A stretch of 64,000 bases of DNA from positions 4,662,501-4,726,500 of the forward strand of contig NC_091675.1 in assembly GCF_042453785.1 (NCBI RefSeq). The letters are read 5' to 3'. Source of the DNA: Malus domestica. Taxonomy: Eukaryota > Streptophyta > Magnoliopsida > Rosales > Rosaceae. The notes beneath the pieces are model-generated. The model had not been told where the DNA came from. It made no database searches and saw nothing but the letters and a program-made list of their open reading frames with translations. The number at the start of each line of letters is the position of its first letter. Position 1 is the first letter of the stretch. Positions 1-12,299 of this stretch are shown in pieces. The position numbers were made by a program, and so were the translations under genes.

Positions 1-99
1 GGCTTGTTCTTTTGCTATTTATTTTTTTTTCATTTTTTCCTTATACATCACATTTGAGATATCTGACTCATATTACTGTTTTCTTTTTAATCTCCGCAG

Positions 100-815
100 C
101 TTTCAACCTTGATTTCTTCACAGATGTAGAGGATTTATCTTATCTTCAGTACAAGATTGATCAGGATCCTCGTTCGGCTAAGTACAGGTTTGATTATATA
201 TGATCTTATGGGAAAAGACTATGAAAATCTTGCCTTGGCTTTTTTTTTAATTTTTATTAATAACGAAAATGTTTCTTGTTTATATTGCAGAAAGCTTACT
301 AAGGAGCTTTGTGAAGTAGTTGAAGATTACAGTCTTGTCAATTTTGCAACCTTAGATATCCAGGCATGCCAGTCCCTATCCACTTTACTCCCGACCTCTT
401 GAATTTTTTATGCCTTGTGTTCTCACATGCTACTTTTCAGGATAAAGAGAGTGTAGGGAATCTAGTTAAACTGATAGACAAGAGCAATGGGTACATTTTT
501 GCTGGTATAGACGCGAGTGCCGTAGAATTCAGCAAGATTGCAGTCGGTCCTGTTGATTGGGATTATTACAGATATCCTTTTTATTTTGATTCTACAATAA
601 AAAGTTTGCGGGTAGCTCCTTATCTTGTCAAGATACTTGTGAATTATACTACAAAGTATTTGGAATTGTCCTTTAGCCACATCAGTATCTGCATTATCAA
701 GAAACGACATTTTCTGTTTCGCTTAACAAAGTAGCTCACAGTTGCAGCAGTGCAAGAGAAGTACATGAAGGATGACGAAACTTTTGACGACGACAATGAA
801 CAGCTGAGAGACTGA
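100..815 (+). CDS. QQT1: GPN-loop GTPase QQT1/GPN2-like, C-terminal part
   Basis: Only the 3' end is in the window. Visible exons are about 100-187, 291-363, 441-571 and 740-815 (TGA 813-815). They read continuously as NLDFFTDVEDLSYLQ, then KLTKELCEVVEDYSLVNF, DKESVGNLVKLIDKSNGYIF and a short acidic tail ending EQLRD. This matches my recollection of the C-terminus of plant QQT1, a GPN2-type GTPase. GPN proteins are SIMIBI-class GTPases implicated in RNA polymerase II assembly and nuclear import, and Arabidopsis QQT1 is needed for early embryo division. The nucleotide-binding motifs lie upstream, outside the window. Frame phases agree at every junction: phase 2 at 187/291, 0 at 363/441, 2 at 571/740. 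Two of the three introns have non-GT donors and are described separately. The left exon edge at 100 is inferred from the CAG acceptor. Confidence 0.85.
364..440 (+). other. GC-AG intron in the QQT1-like gene
   Basis: The exon ends ...GATATCCAG and the intron begins GCATGCC and ends CTACTTTTCAG. Removing 364-440 joins LDIQ to DKESVGN with frame kept, as expected for the family. No GT donor gives the same join. It is 77 bases long, close to the minimum plant intron size. Confidence 0.75.
572..739 (+). other. U12-type AT-AC intron in the QQT1-like gene
   Basis: The donor ATATCCTTT at 572-580 is an exact match to the U12 AT-AC consensus. A branch-site-like TCGCTTAAC lies at 719-727 (7 of 9 to TTCCTTAAC), with the branch A 13-14 bases before the terminal AC at 738-739. 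Removing 572-739 joins DWDYY to RVAAVQEKYMKDD in frame and leads to a TGA. Reading through instead gives an unrelated tail. No GT-AG pair restores this tail. Confidence 0.85.
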
Positions 816-2680
816 TAATATGTATGTATAAGAGAATGATGCTTGTCTAGTACAGCTTAGTTTGTTGGTCGCATGCTTCAGAAGTCCATGACTGTTCCCT
901 CACTGACTTCAGATCGGAAGAATTCTCAACGTCATGGATACTTTATGCCGACAAGATCAGGCAACTCCCGCTAAAGTGACAATTTTTGTATGATGTATAT
1001 ACCTTTTAGTCATGCCGGATTATTTATACAAATATGTTACTTGCATAGAACTGTTTCCCAAAGAGATTGAGCATATGATGATGTGGGTTTTATAACAAAA
1101 CTGTGGTTTAACGGCGTAGATTAAGTTTTTATGTCGATGATCTGTTTAAGAACTCAATAATTATGCTCGCTTCTGTATACGTATAGTATAGTAGTCAGTG
1201 GATATCAAGTTTGTTTATGTAAAAGTCGCGGGAGCACACGCAGGCAGTCTGCTTGTGTGAAGTGAAGAAAATGCCTTCACTTCTGTAGATGTTGAAGGCT
1301 TCTGGAAGCCCTTAACATGGTTTAAGTGTTGTTGACATAAATGTCTGAGGGTGACGAAGTTGGGGCCCCCTTTTTCAAGTGGAAAAACTGCCCCGCTCCA
1401 AAATGAAGACTTGGGTGGGTGTAGGGACACTTGGTGAGTAGGTTGGATGTCAGAGTTTTTGTTCTAGATGGAATGAGACGGGAATGATTATCTGTATGAA
1501 TCGCGCAGATGATGATATATTTTATAATTAAATTCAAACAAATATTGTATAAAACCAGAATCATATTCGAATTAAGCAGCAATGTGACCAAATTTTCCGA
1601 CATAAGATATTTTCTTCTAAAAAAAATAATTATGATATATATTTGAATTTAGCTTATCCTATTGTAACGTAATGACTTGGCAGTTGGCCAGGATATTTAA
1701 AAAAAAATTATATTTATTTATTATTTCGGACAATGATGTCTATAAAAAGACATATTTAATTATTGAATTCATTGAAAAGATATATCGTATTAGATTTATG
1801 CAAGTCGAAGTATTTTAAATATCCTTCAATAGTTCAACCAACTAAACGCAACTATCACGAGAGCAAATACTAATTTCATTGCCTCTCGTTTTTTCAACAA
1901 TAAGATTGAGGGTTATCCTATTAGTACTAACAAACATGATTAAGACGTATTACATTTGAAATATCTCACCCATCACAATAATCTTGAGATTTCACTTCAA
2001 ATAATATTGCGTGCTTCACAAGTTGTGCTTTCACAAATTATAATATTGATTTATGGTCTTTCTTCAGGGATCTTAGATTTGGTATTAGCATGGAATGGAC
2101 CAGCAGTGACGAATCATTTAAATTAGTTATTTGCTAATATCGTATTACTTACTAAAATAACTGCAATTATTGCTTTGCTCCTACTCCATTGCTCTAAAAC
2201 GTAATCAAATACGTCAAGGCATACATGATGTTCTATTTAATCTTTGTCATCCACAAGTTATTGAAAAATGGCCGGGAAATTAAATATGCAATTATGGATA
2301 AACATCCATACAAAATTTGCATACATTAGATTTTTTTTTTTTTTCACTTTTGTGACTAACAAAATTATACAATTAATACAAGATTTAAAATCGTTTGACG
2401 TCTAATGTTTGTTCCCATTTTCGTCCTCATATACATGAAAATTAGATTCATGTGTTTCATCATTAGAGCTATAAATGGGAGGGGAAATTGAATTCATGGC
2501 AAGTTTACTTAACGTGAGTTGGATAAGTAAGAATTGTAGAGCTTAAAAAGTAAAAGATGAGGCAAGATGAACTAGTCGTGTAATTTGAATTCTAATTTTC
2601 AAGTATACACTGTAGATTTTAAGGGTGTTTCTTTTTCGATTCCATATGCGTTAGTAAACATAGGAAAAACTAGGATTAAA

Positions 2681-2719
<39 letters not shown>

Positions 2720-3400
2720 TGACAAACGATATTATCTACATTAAGGGAGGTGTTTAGTTTCACAATGAGCTAGTAATAATGTGGTTCAAATTCGCCTTTG
2801 GCGAAAATCGAATCTAAAGCTTCTCACTTACAAATAAACAAAAATATTATTAGTCCGTAGTATTAAGTGACATAAATTAAAATTATTTAAATATACTGAA
2901 TTTAATTCTCATTCTCTGTAAATTAAAATATCAATGACACATATAATAAAGGTAAATACTCTTATGCCATACACGCCAAACTTCCATGGCATTTTCAACT
3001 AATAGTTCATGGTCCTAGTGGGCCAAGTGCTCCTTCTAGAAGACATTATCTTACTCGTTTATGATTTTCACAATTACATGCGCCGCTCAATATTTTATGA
3101 CTAAAAATGTTTTTCTGTAAATTTGGACCAATTCAAATTTCAACCCACTTCCCCAAGCAAAGCATCAAGACCAAACCATGTAATTAACTAAATTTTATAT
3201 AATATTTTCTTACCATTTTCTCTGTCCAGACTCCAGACATCCAGAGTCTGCGTATTTGCAAAAGAATAATCTCAGACGTGCATATATGGCATTATTTCCT
3301 TCCCCTCCAAGAAGTCAAACCCACCCCAAAATCCATATGGGTAGCAGAAGCTTCCGTGGCATTTTGCTTTTGTCAAACCATTCCTTTGACTGGAGGCTCG
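816..3400. other. Intergenic region with 3' UTR of QQT1 and AT-rich DNA
   Basis: The first 200-400 bases are the likely 3' UTR of the GTPase gene. The rest is AT-rich and contains an (ATT)13 microsatellite and a degenerate SINE-like or MITE-like stretch near 2740-2840, which resembles 58730-58830. I see no supported coding region. Confidence 0.5.
2681..2719. repeat. (ATT)13 microsatellite
   Basis: Uninterrupted ATT units run from 2681 to 2719 in intergenic DNA. Such arrays usually vary in length between individuals. Confidence 0.95.
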
Positions 3401-3453
3401 TTTTGGATCTCTCTTCTCAGCAGATCACATCAAATCACAGCAAAACAACCCCT

Positions 3454-3469
3454 TATATATATATATATA
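3454..3469 (+). promoter_or_regulatory. Probable TATA box of the ZCF37-like gene
   Basis: A TATATATATATATATA run starts 127 bases before the ATG at 3581. That places a start site near 3485-3500 and leaves a short 5' UTR. Confidence 0.5.
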
Positions 3470-3580
3470 ATCTCTCTTTGCTTCCAATCAAACCAAATCA
3501 CTCTATACTCAAATACCAAAACTCAAAAACTCAGGCTCGTTTGACAATCATTTCATTTTTAGTCCGTTGAATTTGTTGAA

Positions 3581-4381
3581 ATGTTAAGCCCTTTCAGCTG
3601 CGGATTCTTCCACTCGGAAGACGTTCAAGATGAACCCATAAACGTTTCGAGTCCTTGCTCCACGCCGAGAAGATCAAAGAGAAGCAGCAAGGACAGCAAG
3701 AACCCCTATTCGAGTCGGGGTCTCGACAAGTTCTCTGCGCTCTTAGCCGATCTCGAAGAGAAGCGGCAGAAGATTTACGCGCAAACGCCTCCGCAAGACA
3801 TATCCTTCGTCCGCTTCGTGTTCAAGGACTCGAAGGAGGACGCCCCTCCTATCCCGATCGTGATCAAGTTGAAGGACAACAAGAAAGAAGACCACAAAGA
3901 GAAAACCAAAACTCAGCTGGTGAAAGAAAAGCATGCAACGCGTAATTCGGGAAGTTTGGATAAGTTTACCGTTGAGCCCTCCACGCCCACAAAAGAAGTA
4001 GCAGCTCAGCAACCACCAAAGAATGATAAGAGGGTGCGTTCGTCATTGAACTTAAAGGGAATGAACTTGGGCATGTGGAGAAGGCCCTCTTACTATTTGC
4101 CGGTGGTTGTGGTGTTCATTTTGGTGCTGCTGGCAGTGTTCGGGCGGTCGTTTGCAATTCTGTGCACGTCTATCGGCTGGTACGCATTGCCGACGTTGAA
4201 AGAAAGCAATTCCGAGACAAAAAGAGCATCAAAGAAGAAAGACCATGGTAGAAGATTGAGTGACAATAATAATAATAATACTAATAATAATCATGGATCA
4301 TTGTCTTCTCCAAAGAGTAACAACACGGCGGCCGACAGTACGCCCCGATCGCAACAACACGGTCACCGGAAAAGTTGGTGA
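3581..4381 (+). CDS. ZCF37-like protein, one membrane segment
   Basis: A single-exon gene of 266 codons. Near the N-terminus a basic, serine-rich stretch (residues 23-45) leads into GLDKFSALLADLEEKRQKIY (47-66), followed by VRFVFK (77-82) and IPIVIKLKD (91-99). This arrangement is what I recall for Arabidopsis ZCF37 and its paralogue, a plant-specific family of unknown function. Residues 172-198 form a hydrophobic segment preceded by arginines (WRRPSYYLP), so one C-terminal membrane span is likely. The tail is basic with an asparagine run encoded by AAT repeats (near 4266-4292). The start is chosen because it is the first ATG after the TATA box and precedes the conserved region. No biochemical role can be given. 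Confidence 0.8.
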   Translation: MLSPFSCGFFHSEDVQDEPINVSSPCSTPRRSKRSSKDSKNPYSSRGLDKFSALLADLEEKRQKIYAQTPPQDISFVRFVFKDSKEDAPPIPIVIKLKDNKKEDHKEKTKTQLVKEKHATRNSGSLDKFTVEPSTPTKEVAAQQPPKNDKRVRSSLNLKGMNLGMWRRPSYYLPVVVVFILVLLAVFGRSFAILCTSIGWYALPTLKESNSETKRASKKKDHGRRLSDNNNNNTNNNHGSLSSPKSNNTAADSTPRSQQHGHRKSW

Positions 4382-6589
4382 CCGCGGTGATGCTATTGAC
4401 TTGTGAATTTTCTCCGTATATTCCTTGGTTCTTTCTTTCATATTTCCTCTTTTTTTTTTTTTTTCTCGGTCAAGTTTTGGCTGCCCTGTACGTCCAGACA
4501 AGGTTCTGTTTTTGGTTACGTGTACCAACTTGGGTTGAAACCTAAAAATTCAAGCCCTGTATTTTGACTGTTTCTAAATGTAAATTATGATGATTAGTAC
4601 GAGATTAGTCTGGAGATGTCATGTTGTAAGATGTGATTAATGAAGTTTGTCTTGTAATTCCACGATATATGTGGTTAAGTACATGTTTTGGTCTTGAGAT
4701 TTTTGGTTTGATGCTCAAGTCATTCACCACAATTTTCTCAGAACAAAAGCTAAATCAAGGATTAAGGGTTGGTTTGGTGGCTCGGTCCGGACTGAAATGA
4801 ACTTAAAATATTGAAACTGAACTTATGAAATTGGATAAAAACTAACATCTTACAAGTCCCATCCGATCAGATGCAAGACTAAAATTGGGTCGTTAGACTT
4901 AATTCCAATCACATCCAGTCTCAAATTCCAATGTAAACGTGTGGTGTTAGCTCTATCCTAAAAAAATAAATGTTAAAGAATTAGCGAATGAGTTGTTGTT
5001 AGGGGTCAAATGTCACTAGAAACGTAGAATTAGCTAGTTCTCTAATTCGTTATGGCGCAGTAGTTGACTAGACATCTAGAAATAAAGCACGTTCAACAAT
5101 TTGAGTGATAGGATAACCTACAAACAAATTTAATACATAATCCTTGAAAAGATCTGGTACCCCGGCCTAATATACTACCTAAAAATCAATATTTCTCTGT
5201 AGTTTTTGCTGACACTAAACCAACAATTTGCGCAATTTGTACAAAACAGATAAGTCCAGCACAACATTTAGCATTTCCATCAAGTAGAAACGGCGAAAAA
5301 ACGATGCTTACTTGGTTTCCATGAAATGCAATAAACCTAGAGATGCAAGATCAGATCACGTAGTTTCGATTTAAAAGGAAAAAGAACGAAAGTCAGGTCA
5401 TAGCAGTACACATTTTACACCGGCGGGGACTTTGTCTTGAAGCTTTTTACGGCCTATTTCCCGGCCTGACTCTAGCTAATAATGGTGTCCATTGAAACCA
5501 ACGGTTTTTTGTCACTAATCCAAAAATGTTTCTTATCATAGGGGGTTAAGACCATTCGCTAAAGACTCTGCACACAGCAGGATAATGCTTGTGACACTAC
5601 TGGTATGTCCACCACTTATGATTAACGTTTATCGTCCGAACATCATAATCGGTATCTACATATCATATCTGTAAAAAATAAAAAATAAAAAAAAAATTTA
5701 TTGGAGATGTTTTAGTCATCCATACGTGTTACACCAATTAGCTGTTTCAATAATAAGTAACATCCTCATTGAACTGTTCATTTGTTTTATACATATGAGT
5801 GGCTCAAATATTTCAAAATTGAATAATTTTTTTGCATATATAATCTTTAGAATAATAATTTTTTGAATAATTTTTTTCATATATAACCTTTAGAGTATGA
5901 TGTTTAAACTGCAAAAATTCGTTACTCGTAAGTGGGACAAGTCAGTCGTCCATGTGAAAAACAATTATCCACAGTGACTTGGAAATGGGCTTGGGTAATA
6001 AATAAATATTAATTGATCAAAATATGGGCCGTATGCCTTATGGGGCTATTGGGCTGCAATGATGTGTATAACATTAACGTTTTTGGGTTAAGTCCGAATA
6101 ACAACCAAATTTCTAGAGGTGATTCTAAATTGGTCAACAGATACTCGTTAGGTCACTGGTATTAAGTGTTGACCTTACAAGTGTTAATTGACGATGTTCA
6201 TTAATTTTAAGTGATACTATAGACAAATATTGAATTTTTTTTACTAAGAAGTCATTTAGAGTTCTGGATCCTCAAGACCTCTTTTAGCCAAGTTCAACGT
6301 TAACTTTATCTAGTTAAAAGGGATATGTATGGAGATTTAGAGCTTTATAAATGACATGAGTGTGATATGTCACTTCAATACTTGTCAAGGTCTTCACTTA
6401 ACGCTAGTGACCTAACAAAAGTCAATCCCACTCTAGCAGAGAACTAACTTGCCCCCCACTTATAATTAACATATCTTCACCGTACAAGCATCATAATCGA
6501 AACTATTTAGCTTTTTTTTAATATTAATTTAACAGAAATGTGTGAAAATGTATGACGAATATATATATAAATATATATATATATTAGAA
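4382..6589. other. Intergenic region without supported genes
   Basis: The first part (to about 4690) is the likely 3' UTR and polyadenylation region of the ZCF37-like gene. The rest is AT-rich with a (TA)n run near 6561-6584. No ORF with family resemblance was found on either strand. Confidence 0.5.
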
Positions 6590-7470
6590 AACCTCGACGG
6601 TACAAGGAGAATTTTATTGATATAAAAAAAAAATGATGCACCTAGTCAGGGGGGACATAAACCTAACCTCTCATAATACTAGAAAAAAATGATTAAAAAA
6701 TACATGAAAAGAAGGGGGATATAAACCTTACCCTTCTAGAAGCAAAAACAACAAAGATACAAGGAAAAGAGGGAGGGGTGGGAAATGAAACCTAACCCTT
6801 CTAAAGTCGAACCTAAAATCTAAACCTGCAAAATAGAGCCAGAAACATCACAAGGTTAAGAAGAAAAAAAACAAGAACGTGAGACAAACTTGTATGCCGA
6901 GATGCACATTAATTTGAGAAGCGGAAGCCAAGAAAGCAAACATAGTCTAAAAATAAAGCGACATAAATTGCCATCAGAGGGGAATCATGTCATATCAAAG
7001 TTGGAGAAGACAAGCCCATGTTAGCAAAATTGTTCGCAACTACATTTCCTTCGTGATATATGTGAGAGGCATAGAAAGTCATCTTGTGAATGCAATCCAA
7101 ACAAATAGACCATTGTGTACGAAAAGGCCAAGGAGGATCAAAATCAGTCGATAGAGAGCAGAAATAACACTAAAATAGTCACTTTCTAGCCAAAGACAAT
7201 GCCAACCCTACCGATATGCAAACTCTACACCAATAATAAATGCTGATAATTTTGCATAAAAAGAGTTGTGATGACCAATCCCTTAGTAGAAACCACAAGA
7301 AACTGACCATGACAATAGCGTCAAAACCCTGAGAATTTCCAAGAATAAACATCCCACCATGAACGATCCCAGAATTGATAGACATGCAAAGATGATAAAA
7401 ATAGACTAGACGACCCTAAAAAATAAACTTATTTTGAACTTTCTAAATAGCTAAAATAGTAGAAAGACCC
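6590..7470 (-). mobile_element. LINE remnant with RNase H-like tail (minus strand)
   Basis: Read on the minus strand, 7020-7140 encodes QWSICLDCIHKMTFYASHIY followed by HEGNVVANNFANMGL. This matches the SHIxREGNxxADxLAN signature at the end of the plant RNase H domain that closes L1-type LINE ORFs. Upstream (7179-7385) is weaker RNase H-like sequence. On the minus strand the element ends in an A/T-rich tail near 6590-6640. It is 5'-truncated and its frame is broken, so it is a dead fragment. No target duplication was identified. An RNase H-bearing host gene fragment is an alternative. Confidence 0.55.
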
Positions 7471-8477
7471 GTAAAAATTCAGAAATTATGCAAAAATTAG
7501 AATAAGTATAGCCTCCTTAACAACTCATTTTCGTCAAACACTAGAGAAACACTTACTATATTTCTTCTTATTATTATATTTCGGAGGATTCCCAAAAGCA
7601 AGAAAAAACCAACTCTGTCTCGTGTCCAAGTTTGCCAAGTGGTTAGCAGTTTATTCTTCTTTCTGTAAATTAATGTGACAAATCCAATCCCTATCAAAAA
7701 AGTCTTTAGGCTAAACAAGGTCCTTGTCAAATAATATTTCTTGCAATATTATATGTCTCTTCAACAGAAATGGTTATGTCTCCTGCTGGTATGCAAACTG
7801 ATTTATTCCCTCAAATGCTTCTAAGTTCATGAATCAAAGGTTTGACTCGTACAGTTTGGTGGTTAACAAGCACGCATGGTGGTTAAGTCATTCTTCAGGT
7901 TTATGAATTAAGAACTTCAACTTATATGGTCCAGTGTCTAAAACTGAACTAAAAACGTTTGGTTGATACATCAATTAATTAGACAAGAAAGCTAGAAACC
8001 TCCTTATTTAAACATTCTGATTCTAATTTTCGCCACTCTTTCTCATTTTGCAATTTTACACGATGATTTGAATTGTTTATTTTTAGTTCCAACATTTTAT
8101 GATCAATCCTGCCGAAAATCAAACAAATTTAAAATAGTTTAGCAATGAAGCTGTGAAGTAGAAATATGACTCATTGAATTAATAAATAACAATAGTTACA
8201 ATCTATATAGGGTTTGACATAAGAAATCCTAAATAAATACTACAATTAAAAAATGAAAACTGTTATTGACACTCCAATAATCTAATTGTACACTTCATAT
8301 AAGAGTATTTTCTTTCTAAATATAGAAAGTTCAGAGTGCACCATTAGAATTAGTACCAATGACAATTCTCTTAGAAATTATAGAAACCAGAAATTATATC
8401 TTGTAGAAGAAACGAAGAAGAAATGATATCTTGTAGAAGACGAAATGAAGAATTGTAACAGAGAGAAATAAAGAGAC
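7471..8477. other. Intergenic region without supported genes
   Basis: AT-rich sequence with only short chance ORFs. It ends at the 5-bp target duplication of the Copia element. Confidence 0.4.
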
Positions 8478-8482
8478 AAATG

Positions 8483-8834
8483 TGTTGTAGAAATGGATGT
8501 CCACTCAAATAATGGGCAAGTTGCCCTTCCACTATTTAGCATGTGATTTACTTGTATAAAAACAAGCCTTATGAAACACAACAAAGGGATAGATAGATGT
8601 GAAGAGTTCACGGGAAAGAAAGAGAGGAAGGAAGGAAGAGGAAGAGAGAGAATAGAGGAAGATGAGAGGAGATAATAGAGAGAGTTATCTTTGTACTCCT
8701 ATTATTTCAAATTATAATGAAAGCGCCGCTGCTGCCCCGATGACGTACTCCAGTCACACTGACTGTAGAGGAACCTCGTAAATTTTGTGTCTTGTTTCAT
8801 TTATTCCACTGCACCCACAGTCGATTTTACAACA
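8483..8834 (+). repeat. 5' LTR of the Copia element
   Basis: 352 bp, TG...CA ends, containing purine-rich GAAGGAAG runs and an AATAATGAAA-like region. Differs from the 3' LTR at one visible position. Confidence 0.95.
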
Positions 8835-9689
8835 CGTTATCAGCACGAGAAGCTCTTATGTCAGTGGAAAGCACAACGCCACAAATCATGTTCACCTCCT
8901 TCAACTGGAATCTCACAGATAAGAAACAATTTTCATTTAATCTTCAAATCTCAGTACAATTGATTTTCTTGAAGCAACTATATATATTGTTGTATGACTG
9001 TATATCATCCTTTGCAGAAGCAAAAGAGTACATACTCAAAATTCGTAAAGAATTTGACAGCAATGTAAACAGCCTCTGAACTCCAACTTGCGGACCTCGG
9101 ATTAAAATACTTTCTTCTTGAAAGTTGTTCGTCCACTCAATATCTACAACATATCAAAATTTCAGAAAACTTTAACGGTGCGATCGTTGCAGATGTCTGA
9201 AATACTAAACCAGTTTCCAATTTCCGCAGAAAACTGGACAGCCACCTTATGAGTACCATAACTCTATTTCTGTAGCTCAAATCGAAATTGTTTCTTCACG
9301 AAAGTTGTTTGGTATCCTCTTATCCATATCATACTAAAATTTGAACTAAATCTAACGGTTTGATCTTCTCATAAGTTGCAGACACTCTTGACTCCAAAAC
9401 TTATGGGAACCGTTTCGACTTTTTCGAAACTCACCGGAGGAGGAACACCAATTGGAACTTATTGTTACTTTTACTTCCTGAGTAACTAAAAGGACTTGTT
9501 GTTGTGAAATGAAAACATTAATAAAATAAGGACAATTTGGATGGGTGCCCCGACAGAAGTGAAGGGAAGAAATAATAAAAAATAATAATAAAGTTGATAG
9601 TGGGAAGTTGATGAGACCATCACCATTATGAAAAGAAATAATAAAATTATATATTTATTTATGTGCATGGTGTTGGTTTAAAGCCCATG

Positions 9690-10260
9690 TCACAAGTTCT
9701 ATTTATTTAAAGCAATTTATTTATAGTGGGTAGAATTATTACCCTTTGCTTTAAAGCTTTGATATTTATGTGAATGGTGCTGAATCAAAGTCCTTGTCAC
9801 AAGCTTTATTTACTTTAAAGCAATTTATTTACCATGGACGGTTTTACCGCCTATTGCTTTAAGTTTTGATGGTGCTGAATTAAAGCCCTTGTCACAAGCT
9901 TTATTTACTTAAATGCAATTTTTATTCATTATGGCTGGAATTACCGTCTATTGCTTTAATTTATTTATTGTACTTATCTTTTGTTACAATGAGTATAACA
10001 AGGACCCAGAGTTCCTTGATTAGATCAGAACCTGCAGTTTCTTGATCCTCATCACATAAAATGATAGGACCCGAAGTTCCATCATACAAAAAGATCAGGC
10101 ATGAAGTCCTTTGATCCTGAAGATCAGGACATGAAATTCCTTGATGAGTACCGTAAGTTTAAAGTGCCGCAGTGCCTCAACTTAACCATAATAAAGGACA
10201 TAAGAGTCTCGGTTCACAGACTATTAAACAAGGACCAGAAGTTCCTTATGTCCATACTTA
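9690..10260 (+). repeat. Degenerate internal repeats of the Copia element
   Basis: Two repeat sets are visible. In 9680-9960 a unit of about 100-130 bp with CTTGTCACAAGCTTTATTTA recurs about three times. In 10000-10250 a unit with GAAGTTCCTTGAT-like cores recurs five or more times. They lie in the leader-side region of the element and are probably non-coding. Confidence 0.6.
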
Positions 10261-12299
10261 AAATGGTTTAGTAGAAACATTTATTAAGTGGGTGAAATTG
10301 ATTACCAACGCTCTGCTCAAAAAAACAAAATTGCCAATTTTCTACATGGGAACATGTAAACTTTACATAATGCATTATTAATTCGGTTGAGACATATTAT
10401 CAACCATCAATACTTCTCAGTACAACTCGTGTTTGGGAACTAGCCAAACATTATACATTTACGAGTTTTTGGTTGTGTTATCTATGTGCATGTAAGACTG
10501 CCACAACGTACTGAAATGAGGCATCATCGTAGATTAGGCATTGATGTTGAACATCATCTATCATTCAATATTTGGAACCCTTGACTAGGGATATGTCTAC
10601 CGCATGATTTGCGGACTATGATTTTGATAAGACAGTTTTCCTGCCATTAGGGGGAGAAAATAACATCGTTCCAGAAGAACGATGAGAAAATATCATTCCA
10701 GAAGAATGATGAGAAAAGACCGTTCCAGAAGAACGAAGAGAATTTGTCTTATTTTGATTCACGAAACAAACAATGAGAAAATGAAATTGAAATAATTGAA
10801 TGATGCAACGAAAGTGATGAAATCACATATACTTACTGCAAATGTGCCTACAAGAATTGATGTCCCTGTTGGACAAAATAATGAGACAGTAAATGATTTA
10901 TCTATTGCACGCCTGAAGCGTGGCAGATTTTTAGACTCAAAAGGTTCAGTTATTCGAAAGAAGAATAATATGGCACTACTGAACTATTGCATTCCCGAAG
11001 CATAACTGTTGCATGCCAGAAGCATGACAGTCGCCGCATGGATACACGTCCCAGATAGGACAATCCACAGACATGGGAATGTTGATGTCTCATACATGAA
11101 GCATAATAGACATATAGGTTCCAATGACTCAACTCCCGGAAGTGGAGATTAAAATCCAAGCTCTATAACGCTCAAGAGGAGGTTATGATCCACATTCTCT
11201 CAATTATGACTATCCTGGAAGAGATAGCGTCATGCCCTTGAAGAGGCAATGGATATCCAAAGAAATGAAAAGTTTTTATGCATGCGCGTGCACATGAGAG
11301 TATGGGATCACGGATTGATGATAACCAATGGTAATTTTGGTTTTTACAAGTAGCTACTAAATTCATCAATAAGCTGTGTTAATATTAAGTCACGTTCTTT
11401 TGTTCGTCGACAAAAGAAAAATTATTGGCCAAAAATGGAGAAAGGCAATTCCATTACAAATTTTGTAAGAACGTGGGCAAATGAACCTATATATATTTGA
11501 ATACAATACAAATAGCCAAATGATGTTAAACCAAGGAGGTTATATATGGGCATTTGTAATATAGTGTAATACACTTACATGATATGACACAAGGTTGTAA
11601 ACGAGTTCATATGAATGGAGAATTATATACGAAGGGTTGTGAGTCGCTCACATTATATCTCCATAAGTAAATCCCTCAAGTACACATGGGAGCAAATTGC
11701 TCTGTATAAATTCCAAAGGAAAATGTGTCATGAAGTGTAGAAAACCCTTGAAGGATTCAAATTGCTTGAAGTAAGCCTCTGAAGGGTAAAACATAAAATA
11801 TGTACTCAATACCAATGGATGATATAAATTGCCTTAGTGAGTACTATCATTATGATATTGTTGCAACATACTAAAATCTCTTGCAAGAGTCAATGACATT
11901 AAATTATAACTCTTGAAGAGTTGATGATATTAAATTGGGACTCCTGAAGAGTCTAGAAAAATTATAAAGTGTTGAAGGAATTATTGTCTCGAGCTGCAGA
12001 TCGAACAATCTACCAACACGAATCTTATCCATGATATTTATGATATTAAAAGAATCATATGGATTGAAGATTATGAGTTGAATACTCATATGATGAAGAC
12101 ACTAAGAATAATCATTTATCTTCGTGAGGGTAAAGATAAATTAATATTTGGTCCAGAAGTACCACATCTTAGTGAAGTATATGCTTTATTGTATTTGGCA
12201 CAATACATTGAATGAAATAAAGCTTATTTATTAATATCTCCAAGAAATTACAGATATATACATACACATGAGTTAAAACAAACAAACAGGATGGAGCCT

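Noticed and set aside
6561-6584. Possible CRISPR or regulatory array
   Set aside because: It is only a simple (TA)n run in a plant intergenic region.
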